Of a stretch of DNA of 13,968 bases, positions 7,834-13,665 are shown one piece after another. The notes under the pieces are model-generated. The model was not told the origin of the DNA and did not search any database. It saw only the letters and a list, made by a program, of their open reading frames with translations. Origin of the DNA: Acidobacteriota bacterium (GTDB lineage Bacteria; Acidobacteriota; Polarisedimenticolia; JAPUIV01); assembly GCA_027296665.1 (NCBI GenBank), contig JAPUIV010000243.1, positions 1 to 13,968 of the forward strand, read 5' to 3'. Made by a program: the position numbers and the translations under genes. Every line of letters begins with the position of its first letter. The stretch's first letter is position 1.

Positions 7834-7839
7834 TATAAT
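7834..7839 (+). promoter_or_regulatory. Possible -10 element for the EamA transporter gene
   Basis: A perfect TATAAT hexamer sits 31 bases upstream of the transporter ATG in otherwise GC-rich sequence, and AAAGGA (7856-7861) follows as ribosome site. No convincing -35 box lies 16-18 bases ahead (the bases there are GGAGGG-like), so an activator or another sigma factor may be needed, or the match is chance. Confidence 0.35.
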
Positions 7840-7870
7840 CCCGCCGGAGAAGTCGAAAGGAATCAAGGAG

Positions 7871-8764
7871 ATGGGAAACAACGGCAAGCTGCGCTCTTAC
7901 CAGGCCGATCTCTCCCTGCTCGCGGTGAGCGCCGTCTGGGGGGTGTCGTTCACCATGGTGAAGCAATCGTTGGGCAATGCGTCTCCAATGTTGTTTCTGG
8001 CGATACGGTTTCTGATTGCCGCCGCGGTCCTGCTCCCGTGGTTGTTCGCGGCTCCCCCCCAGGGCCGCCGCGGCCGGCTCCTTCCCGGGGTGCTGGTCGG
8101 GTGCTTCCTGTTCGCCGGGTACGCCTTTCAGACCCTCGGGCTGCAGCGGGTGACGCCGACCAATTCGGCCTTCGTCACCGCCCTGTCGGTGATCCTGGTG
8201 CCGTTGTGCGTGATCCCGATCCGGCGGCGGCTTCCGGCGGGGGCCACCTGGTTCGGGGTCGGTCTGGCCACGGTGGGGCTCTATTTCCTGCTCCTGGATG
8301 CCGGTCAGTTCCAGTTCTCGCCGGGAGATCTACTTACCCTTTGTTGCGCCCTGATGTTCGCCCTGCATATCGTCGCCATCGATCGATTCGCCCGGCGGGA
8401 GCCTTTGCGCCACTTCGCGACGGTTCAGATCGTGACCGCGGCAATCCTGGCGGCCGGCGCCGCCTTGTTTCTGGAAACCCCGGTCTTTCACGCCGGCGCC
8501 GGCCTCCTGTTCGCCCTCGGATTCACCGGGATCTTCTGTACGGCCGGGGCCTTCGCGGTGCAGACCTCGATGCAGCGGTATACCACGCCGACCCGGGTGG
8601 CGATCGTGTACGCCACCGAACCGATCTTCGCCGCGATGGTGTCGTATTTCTTCCACGGGGAATCGCTTGGCTGGCGGGACTTTCTTGGCGGCGGCCTGAT
8701 CCTGGCGGGCATCCTCGCCGCGGAACTGGGCCCGGGCATCATGAAGGGGAAGGCGCGGCGATGA
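7871..8764 (+). CDS. DMT-superfamily EamA transporter
   Basis: A 297-residue inner-membrane transporter of the drug/metabolite (10-TMS EamA) type. Two homologous EamA halves are visible, at about 14-141 and 152-286, each of alternating hydrophobic segments. Family hallmarks include AVWGVSFTMVK near the start of the first half, the GLQRVTPTNSAFVTALSVILVP region around 90-111, and YATEPIFAAMVSYFFHGESL around 247-266 in the second half. The length fits the family. The ATG follows AAAGGA by nine bases. Members export or import amino acids, nucleosides or other small metabolites, and substrate cannot be read from sequence. The gene is monocistronic in view, divergent from the kinase operon and convergent with the FG-GAP gene 36 bases away. 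No terminator was seen in that gap. Confidence 0.92.
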   Translation: MGNNGKLRSYQADLSLLAVSAVWGVSFTMVKQSLGNASPMLFLAIRFLIAAAVLLPWLFAAPPQGRRGRLLPGVLVGCFLFAGYAFQTLGLQRVTPTNSAFVTALSVILVPLCVIPIRRRLPAGATWFGVGLATVGLYFLLLDAGQFQFSPGDLLTLCCALMFALHIVAIDRFARREPLRHFATVQIVTAAILAAGAALFLETPVFHAGAGLLFALGFTGIFCTAGAFAVQTSMQRYTTPTRVAIVYATEPIFAAMVSYFFHGESLGWRDFLGGGLILAGILAAELGPGIMKGKARR

Positions 8765-8800
8765 GCCGAAGGCCAGGCGGTTATTTCCGGTGTGTCGAAT

Positions 8801-10543
8801 TCAGTTTTTGCGCCAGAGGGCCAGGGAGGGGCTTTCCCGCGGTTCGAGGATCCGGTTGAACCCGTCGACGGTGATCTTCTCTCCAGGCAGGATCTGGACG
8901 AAACCGTTCGGCCACCGGATCTCCACCTCGTCCACCCGGTCGCGATCGCCCAGACCGAAGAAAAGCCTCAGATCATTCTGCGAGAGATAACTCGTGGCCG
9001 AGCGGACCTCCTCGATCAGGATCAGGTCGCCGGCCTTCACCTTTACGCGGGCCCCGATGGCATCCCGGTTGCCTTTCACGCCGCGGAGGTCCAGCGCCAC
9101 CCAGTGGTTCCGGGTGCCAACCTCGTTGCGCAGGAGAACGGCCGGCTGGTTGGAATTGGTCACCAGGATATCGACATCGCCATCGCCGTCGTAGTCCCCG
9201 AAGGCGGCCCCGCGCCCCACCCGGGCGGTGCGGAAATAGGCGCCGGAGAGGGCGGATCGATCCTCGAAGTCCCCGTTGCCGAGGTTGCGGAATAGCTGAT
9301 CTTTTTCCTCATAAGACAACACCGGCTTGGTGAGGTGAACGTTATCCATGACATGCCCGTTGGCGATGAATATATCGAGATGGCCGTCATTATCGTAGTC
9401 GAAGAAATTGGTGCCAAAACCGAGATAGAGAACCGAGGGGGTCCCGAGTTTTGCCCCATAGGTCTGATCCTCGAAGGTTCCCTGCCCCGTATTCCTGTAC
9501 AAGGTGTTCGTTTCAAAGGAGAGATGGGTGAGGAAAAGGTCGAAATCTCCATCGTTGTCGAAATCCCCGGCGTCGAGGCCCATTCCCGCTTCCGCCACGC
9601 CTTCCTCGTTGTAGGCGGCCCCGGAGAGGATCGAGACATCCTCGAAGGTCCCGTCCCCCCGGTTCCTGTACAGGAAGTTCGCCGCCTGGTCGTTGGCAAC
9701 GTAGAGATCGGGATCGCCGTCATCGTCATAATCGGTCCAGACCACACCCAGCCCGGTTCCTATTAAATACGCCGTCTGCTGTGTCATGCCCGCCTCGGCG
9801 GTCACATCCCGGAAAATTCCGTTTCCCTCGTTCCGGTACAGGATATCGGGGGTGCCCTCGTAGGCCTGGGGACCGCAATACTGCGAGAAATCGGCCGGTC
9901 CGCAACGGACGTTGTTCTCCATGGTCATTTCCCCATAGTTCACCAGGTAGAGATCCAGGTCTCCATCGCCGTCGTAATCGGCGAAGGCGGCGGAGGTGCC
10001 CCATCCCGGATCTCCAAGATTCGCCGCGGCGGTGCGATCGGTGAAACGGCCGTTTCCCTCATTGTGATACAGGCGGTTCGGTCCGAAATTGGTCACGAAG
10101 ATGTCGACCCAGCCATCATTGTCATAGTCCCCGAAGGCGCAGCCCATTCCGTACGACCGATCCCCGACCCCCGCCTCCATCGTCACGTCGGTGAAGGTGC
10201 CATCCCCGTTGTTCCGGTACAGTTGGTTCCCGAAGGTCTGATCGTCCGAAAGGCCGGGTAATGGGCCGCTCTGGACCAGGTAGATGTCGATGTCGCCATC
10301 ATTGTCATAATCGAAGAACCCGGCGCCCGATCCGACTGTTTCCATCATGTACCGTTCACCGGTGCCGCCATGAAAATGAACGAACTCGATCCCCGCCTCC
10401 TCTGTGACGTCGACGAACACCTCCTCGGCCTGGGATTCCGGTTGGACCTGCGGCGGCAGAGTGCTTGCTGTTCCCGGTTCCTTGGCCGGTTCCGCGCACC
10501 CCGCGAGAAATAGACATCCAGAAAAAACCAGGATCCGCTTCAA
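8801..10543 (-). CDS. FG-GAP/VCBS-repeat ASPIC/UnbV (CRTAC-like) lipoprotein
   Basis: A 580-residue secreted lipoprotein. The N-terminus is a lipoprotein signal with lipobox LAGC (Cys16). Seven calcium-binding-type DXDXDGXXD blades follow, with first aspartates at about 78, 139, 189, 271, 327, 382 and 450, consistent with a seven-bladed integrin-like propeller. Between blades three and four is an insert with two cysteines, CGP and YCGP (214 and 223), which could form a disulfide. The C-terminus, about 493-562, is an ASPIC/UnbV domain (GARVKVKAGD, SQNDLRLFFGLG, VEIRWPNG). The start is TTG at 10543, overlapping the upstream TPR stop (TTGA) with a GGGAG-like site ahead; the signal peptide begins exactly there. 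Proteins of this build are common in environmental bacteria and mostly uncharacterised; binding of surface ligand or matrix is inferred. Confidence 0.9.
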   Translation of the reverse strand: MKRILVFSGCLFLAGCAEPAKEPGTASTLPPQVQPESQAEEVFVDVTEEAGIEFVHFHGGTGERYMMETVGSGAGFFDYDNDGDIDIYLVQSGPLPGLSDDQTFGNQLYRNNGDGTFTDVTMEAGVGDRSYGMGCAFGDYDNDGWVDIFVTNFGPNRLYHNEGNGRFTDRTAAANLGDPGWGTSAAFADYDGDGDLDLYLVNYGEMTMENNVRCGPADFSQYCGPQAYEGTPDILYRNEGNGIFRDVTAEAGMTQQTAYLIGTGLGVVWTDYDDDGDPDLYVANDQAANFLYRNRGDGTFEDVSILSGAAYNEEGVAEAGMGLDAGDFDNDGDFDLFLTHLSFETNTLYRNTGQGTFEDQTYGAKLGTPSVLYLGFGTNFFDYDNDGHLDIFIANGHVMDNVHLTKPVLSYEEKDQLFRNLGNGDFEDRSALSGAYFRTARVGRGAAFGDYDGDGDVDILVTNSNQPAVLLRNEVGTRNHWVALDLRGVKGNRDAIGARVKVKAGDLILIEEVRSATSYLSQNDLRLFFGLGDRDRVDEVEIRWPNGFVQILPGEKITVDGFNRILEPRESPSLALWRKN

Positions 10544-12018
10544 CGAGGATCTCCCTCACCGGTGGAATCTTTCTTCCCCGAAAGTTTCTCGACCAGCGCC
10601 CTTTCCCTTTGCGCCGCTTCCCCCCTGCCCCATTTCTCATACAGGCGCTGTAAAAAGAGATGGGGAACGGGGTTGTCGCTTTCGATGTCGGCCGCCATCT
10701 GGAACTGTCTCTCCGCCGCTTCCATCTTCTCATCCTTCATGAGGATCCGGCCCAATCCCAGATGGGCGCGAAGGTTCTTCGGGTCCAGCTTGGTGGCCTG
10801 CAGATACTCCTCTCCCGCTTCGGCATCTCTTCCCTGCCGGAAGTAGAGGGAACCCCGAAGGAACCGGACTCCGGCGTTTTCCGGTTGCAGCTCAATGACC
10901 TGGCCATAGGCATGCAGTGCTTCCTCGAAGCGAGTCAATTTCGTCAGAACCTCTCCGAGGGTCTTGAATGCGATCGGTTTTTTCGGATCGATCCGCGCCG
11001 CCGCCTCGAGCTGGGGAATGGCCCTGTCCGGCAGGCCGGATCTGGCATACAGAAATCCCAATGAATAACGGGCGGAATACAGATCCGGATCAATTCTGGC
11101 GGCCTGTTCGTAAGCTTCGATCGCCTTTTGGTCGTTGCCCAGTTTCATCCGGCAATACCCGAGGTTGGTCCATCCCTCCGAAAGTTCGGGGGCCATCTCC
11201 ACCGCTTTTCCGAAGGCCTCGGAGGCCTCCCCGAACTTGGCGGATTTCAGGAATTCCATGCCGAGTTCGAAGAAGTTGTATTCCGTGCTGCCCTTCAGGG
11301 CGGCTCCCTTCGTGAGGTGAACGATGCGGGAGGACACCCGCGCCATCTCGTGATGCTTCTCCAGTTGGCGGCGCCCTTCCTCTTCTTTCCCCAGGCGAAC
11401 CAGGCTGTTTCCGAGATTGAACCGGGCTCCCAGGTGATCGGGGTCGATCTCGAGGACCTCAAGGAAACGATCGACGGCCCCCTGGAGATCATTCATCTTG
11501 CTGGTCGCGAGGCCGAGTTCAAAAGTGGTCTCTGAATTGCCAGGGGCCAGGGCCAGCGCCTGCCGGAACGAAAGGCGCGCCTCGGGGAACCGGCCGAGCC
11601 GCATCAGGGCGGTTCCCTTCTTCCAGTGGGGCTCCATCGATAGCGGTTGCCGGTCGATGCTTTCCTGAAATCTGGATATAGCTTCTTCCAGGCGCCCGGT
11701 CTCCAGGAAGGAGAGTCCCAGGTAATGGTTCGCTTCAGCGTCTCCCGGATTCTTTTGCAGCAATCCGGTGAGTGTTTCGATGGCCGCCGGAAAATCCTTC
11801 CTGGCCATGAGCCGGGAGCTATCCTGCAGGATCACTCGTCTTTCATTCCGCGAGAGTGTATTTCTTGACGGTTCCGGCCCCTTTTTCAGCCAGTTCAGGA
11901 ACACCGGGATGGCAAACAGAAGCAACCCGAAAAGGATCAGGACGAGTCGAAGGGTTCCTCTCTTTGACGTTTCCGGCGGGGAGGGGGTTGGCGGCCGGCG
12001 TTTTCTTTTCCTTCCCAT
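10540..12018 (-). CDS. Membrane-anchored TPR-repeat protein
   Basis: A 492-residue protein with a highly basic cytoplasmic N-terminus (1-20), one membrane helix at about 22-43, and then tetratricopeptide repeats across about 57-475, presumably on the periplasmic side. Many units show the TPR pattern, for example AEANHYLGLSFLETGRLEEA, LGARFNLGNSLVRLGKEEE and LYSARYSLGFLYARSGLPD, each closed by an NP/DP/EP-type turn. A short charged tail ends the protein. No enzymatic domain is visible. The ATG at 12018 has GGAGGG about nine bases ahead. Its stop overlaps the TTG start of the FG-GAP lipoprotein, so the two are probably translated together and may act as scaffold and surface partner. The exact repeat count needs a profile search. 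Confidence 0.85.
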   Translation of the reverse strand: MGRKRKRRPPTPSPPETSKRGTLRLVLILFGLLLFAIPVFLNWLKKGPEPSRNTLSRNERRVILQDSSRLMARKDFPAAIETLTGLLQKNPGDAEANHYLGLSFLETGRLEEAISRFQESIDRQPLSMEPHWKKGTALMRLGRFPEARLSFRQALALAPGNSETTFELGLATSKMNDLQGAVDRFLEVLEIDPDHLGARFNLGNSLVRLGKEEEGRRQLEKHHEMARVSSRIVHLTKGAALKGSTEYNFFELGMEFLKSAKFGEASEAFGKAVEMAPELSEGWTNLGYCRMKLGNDQKAIEAYEQAARIDPDLYSARYSLGFLYARSGLPDRAIPQLEAAARIDPKKPIAFKTLGEVLTKLTRFEEALHAYGQVIELQPENAGVRFLRGSLYFRQGRDAEAGEEYLQATKLDPKNLRAHLGLGRILMKDEKMEAAERQFQMAADIESDNPVPHLFLQRLYEKWGRGEAAQRERALVEKLSGKKDSTGEGDPR

Positions 12019-12030
12019 TGTTTCGGCCCT

Positions 12031-12084
12031 CCCCCCGGGGGGTTAACCAGTGATACCATTTCCCGGGCAGGCCTCGGGCCGGCC
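12031..12084. promoter_or_regulatory. Palindrome-rich divergent intergenic region
   Basis: The 81-base gap between the divergent TPR and zinc-ribbon genes holds four perfect palindromes: CCCCCCGGGGGG (12031-12042), GGTTAACC (12041-12048, sharing two bases with the first), CCCGGG, and GGCCGGCC (12077-12084). Both promoters and any operator must lie here or inside the genes. I could not identify a clear -35/-10 pair on either strand. GC-rich palindromes also arise by chance at this composition. Confidence 0.3.
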
Positions 12085-12099
12085 GGAGGGGTTCACCGG

Positions 12100-12501
12100 A
12101 TGGAATATCAGGATCTCAAGAAAGCTTACGATCATCCCATCTTTCCCTGCCCGCGATGCGGAAATCGAGCCCTCGGCCTTCGCCAGAATGTCCCGCGTGC
12201 TTCCTTTCAATGTTCCGATTGCGAGGCGTTTTTTCACGGCCTGGAACCTTTTCCGGCGGGGGATCTGAAAGGATCCTTCCGGATCGAGAGTGCCCGGGCA
12301 AGGGGGGGGAAGACGATTCTCCTCGAGCTTGCCGATCACCGCATGGCCTCGGATTTATTCCCCGGCGATTTTACCGAGTCGAGATTGCGGCGGCGCTGCC
12401 TGCGGGAAAAGATCATGCGAATCGGTTGTCTGCTATTTCTTCTCGGTCTGGGGGGGTTCCTTCTCATCCTCATCATCCAGTTTTATGTCGGGGTGCTGTG
12501 A
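12100..12501 (+). CDS. Small zinc-ribbon protein with C-terminal membrane segment
   Basis: A 133-residue protein I cannot assign to a named family. It begins with a four-cysteine zinc ribbon: Cys17 and Cys20 (CPRC), then Cys38 and Cys41 (CSDC). The middle (about 50-95) is mixed polar sequence. After a basic stretch RLRRRC (about 95-100) comes one strongly hydrophobic segment at about 108-129, close to the C-terminus, so it is predicted to be tail-anchored with the zinc ribbon in the cytoplasm. The ATG follows GGAGGG (12085-12090) by nine bases, a strong ribosome site. It is divergent from the TPR gene. A role as a small membrane-tethered regulator or assembly factor is possible, but nothing in the sequence decides it. 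Confidence 0.75.
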   Translation: MEYQDLKKAYDHPIFPCPRCGNRALGLRQNVPRASFQCSDCEAFFHGLEPFPAGDLKGSFRIESARARGGKTILLELADHRMASDLFPGDFTESRLRRRCLREKIMRIGCLLFLLGLGGFLLILIIQFYVGVL

Positions 12502-12504
12502 ACA

Positions 12505-12533
12505 TTTAATCAGGAAGAATTTTATGATATAAG
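12505..12533 (+). promoter_or_regulatory. Possible promoter for the tandem RAM genes
   Basis: The gap after the zinc-ribbon gene is locally AT-rich. TATAAG (12528-12533) lies 17 bases after TTTAAT (12505-12510), and an overlapping TATGAT is at 12523-12528. The -10 matches are good (five of six), but the -35 match is poor. An 11-bp near-perfect direct repeat (12571-12581 and 12582-12592, one mismatch) follows in the leader just before the first RAM gene. Confidence 0.27.
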
Positions 12534-12594
12534 GAGCGGGAGATCGAGTCAAACCTCGGCCCGTATTGCATCGGAGTCGCCTCGGAGCCGCCTG

Positions 12595-12828
12595 ATGAAG
12601 GCCTGTATCCTGATAAAAACCTCGCCGGGACTTCAGGCCTCGGTGTGCGAGGCGATGGAAGAGATCCCCGCGGTGAAGGCGGTCTTCCCGGTCGTGGGCC
12701 GGACCGATATCGTTGTCAGCCTGGCGGTCACCAGTTTTCTGGATCTCATCAAGGTGATCGAAAAGGCCAAGAAACAGGAAGGTGTCACCGCCACCGAGAC
12801 CCTGGTGGAAATGGAGGAGATGGAGTGA
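12595..12828 (+). CDS. Stand-alone Lrp/AsnC ligand-binding (RAM) domain protein 1
   Basis: A 77-residue protein equal to the C-terminal effector domain of Lrp/AsnC regulators without the helix-turn-helix. The beta-alpha-beta-beta-alpha-beta order is visible: ACILIKT, helix around LQASVCEAMEEI, VKAVFPVVG, DIVVSLAVT, helix LIKVIEKAKK, then TETLVEM. The GRTD turn (about 36-39) corresponds to the conserved GXYD motif, here with Thr at the usual Tyr position. These domains dimerise, often stack into octamers, and bind amino acids at the interfaces. The ATG has GGAG seven bases ahead. The stop overlaps the start of a second RAM gene by one base (TGATG). Without a DNA-binding part it probably works as a small-molecule-responsive partner or allosteric subunit; the ligand is unknown. 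Confidence 0.8.
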   Translation: MKACILIKTSPGLQASVCEAMEEIPAVKAVFPVVGRTDIVVSLAVTSFLDLIKVIEKAKKQEGVTATETLVEMEEME

Positions 12829-13067
12829 TGCTGGGGGTCGTCCTCATCAAGACCGGGCAGGAGAAGGGCACTCACCAGGTGACCGGGATGATCGCCCGGG
12901 CGGCGGCAAAGATTCCGGGCGTTACCGACTCCTATTCCGTCCTGGGACGGTATGACAACGTGGTTTTCATCGAGGGGGAAAATTTTGCGGCGCTTCGAAA
13001 GATTTCCCGCAAGATCGCCGCTCTCAAGGGGGTTAAAAACTCGGAAACCCTCTGCGAATCCGACTGA
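12828..13067 (+). CDS. Stand-alone Lrp/AsnC ligand-binding (RAM) domain protein 2
   Basis: A 79-residue second RAM domain, starting at the ATG that shares its A with the stop of the first (TGATG); GGAGGA lies nine bases upstream. The fold order is repeated: LGVVLIKTG, helix HQVTGMIARAAAKI, VTDSYSVLG, YDNVVFIEG, helix LRKISRKIAAL, then SETLC. It has the canonical GRYD turn (about 40-43), unlike its neighbour. Sequence identity between the two is low, which argues for old divergence and perhaps a mixed dimer rather than recent duplication. A longer open frame exists upstream, but it overlaps the first RAM gene in another frame and is not needed. A promoter-like sequence follows before the next gene, so cotranscription with the methionine genes is uncertain. 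Confidence 0.8.
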   Translation: MLGVVLIKTGQEKGTHQVTGMIARAAAKIPGVTDSYSVLGRYDNVVFIEGENFAALRKISRKIAALKGVKNSETLCESD

Positions 13068-13101
13068 CGGCCCCCATCCGGCAAAAATCGCTCATTTTTT
13101 C

Positions 13102-13131
13102 TTGAACCGGGAGCCTCCATTTCGCTATGAT
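13102..13131 (+). promoter_or_regulatory. Predicted sigma-70-type promoter for the GAF/methionine synthase genes
   Basis: TTGAAC (13102-13107) and TATGAT (13126-13131, five of six) are separated by 18 bases. A T-rich run precedes the -35 box. The -35 box sits in the same CTTGAACC octamer as the predicted rpoZ promoter, suggesting a shared preference. Transcription would start near 13138, giving a leader of about 48 bases before the ATG at 13186. Confidence 0.5.
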
Positions 13132-13185
13132 GAAGGCTTCAATTTTCCGCGGGATGAGGACGGGGCACCACCAGGAGGGTCTCCT

Positions 13186-13665
13186 ATGGGGAATGATCGT
13201 TCGTTGGCCGGCCGGGTGAAGTCCGCGGTGGACGGAATCACCGACCCGGACGAGCTGGTCCGTAAGACGGTCCGGGAAATTCATGAAAGCTCGAAGCAGA
13301 ACGACTGGACCGGCATCTACCTTGTCGACGGGGAGGAACTGTTACTGCACAGCTTCCTGGGCGCCCCGAGTCCGCACGTGAGGATCCCGATCGGCTCGGG
13401 GATTTGCGGCGCGGCCGCGAGTATGGAGAAAACTATCATCGTTCCGGATGTTAAAAAGGATACTCGGTACCTCGCCTGCAGCCTGGAGACCCGTTCCGAG
13501 ATCGTGGTTCCGATCTTCCGGGACGGAAAGGTGGTGGGAGAGATTGACATCGACAGCCATACCCTGGATGCCTTTGGAAACGAAGATCGGGAGAGTCTGG
13601 AAGAAGTCGCCCGCTTCATCGCCTCCCGGCTGCCGGAGAACAACAAGGAAGGGAAAAATCAATGA
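13186..13665 (+). CDS. msrC: GAF protein, probable free methionine-(R)-sulfoxide reductase
   Basis: A 159-residue single GAF-domain cytosolic protein. fRMsr reduces free methionine-(R)-sulfoxide to methionine with cysteine chemistry. Compared from memory with E. coli YebR, the blocks line up: DWTGIYL, VRIPIGSGICGAA, LACSLETRSEIVVPI, GEIDIDS. Cys74 and Cys98 match E. coli Cys94 and catalytic Cys118 (both 24 apart). Glu105, Asp121 and Asp123 match the substrate-binding Glu125, Asp141 and Asp143 at identical spacing. The first family cysteine (E. coli Cys84) is His64 here. The ATG at 13186 is chosen because AGGAGGG lies five bases ahead and the family starts close to here; the frame stays open upstream to 12952 but would run into the RAM gene. 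The stop overlaps the next start (ATGA), coupling it to methionine synthase. Confidence 0.72.
   Translation: MGNDRSLAGRVKSAVDGITDPDELVRKTVREIHESSKQNDWTGIYLVDGEELLLHSFLGAPSPHVRIPIGSGICGAAASMEKTIIVPDVKKDTRYLACSLETRSEIVVPIFRDGKVVGEIDIDSHTLDAFGNEDRESLEEVARFIASRLPENNKEGKNQ

Noticed and set aside
8792..9766. Plus-strand open frames opposite the FG-GAP gene.
   Set aside because: They are antisense shadows of the Asp-rich propeller repeats, with no independent ribosome site or domain.
13083..13099. AAAAAT-CGCTC-ATTTTT inverted repeat after the RAM genes, considered as a terminator.
   Set aside because: The stem is only A-T pairs, and a stable GC stem before the T run is missing.
12952..13185. Upstream extension of the GAF protein start to 12952.
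   Set aside because: It would overlap the second RAM gene by more than 100 bases and cross the predicted promoter. ATG at 13186 has a strong AGGAGGG site and fits the family length.
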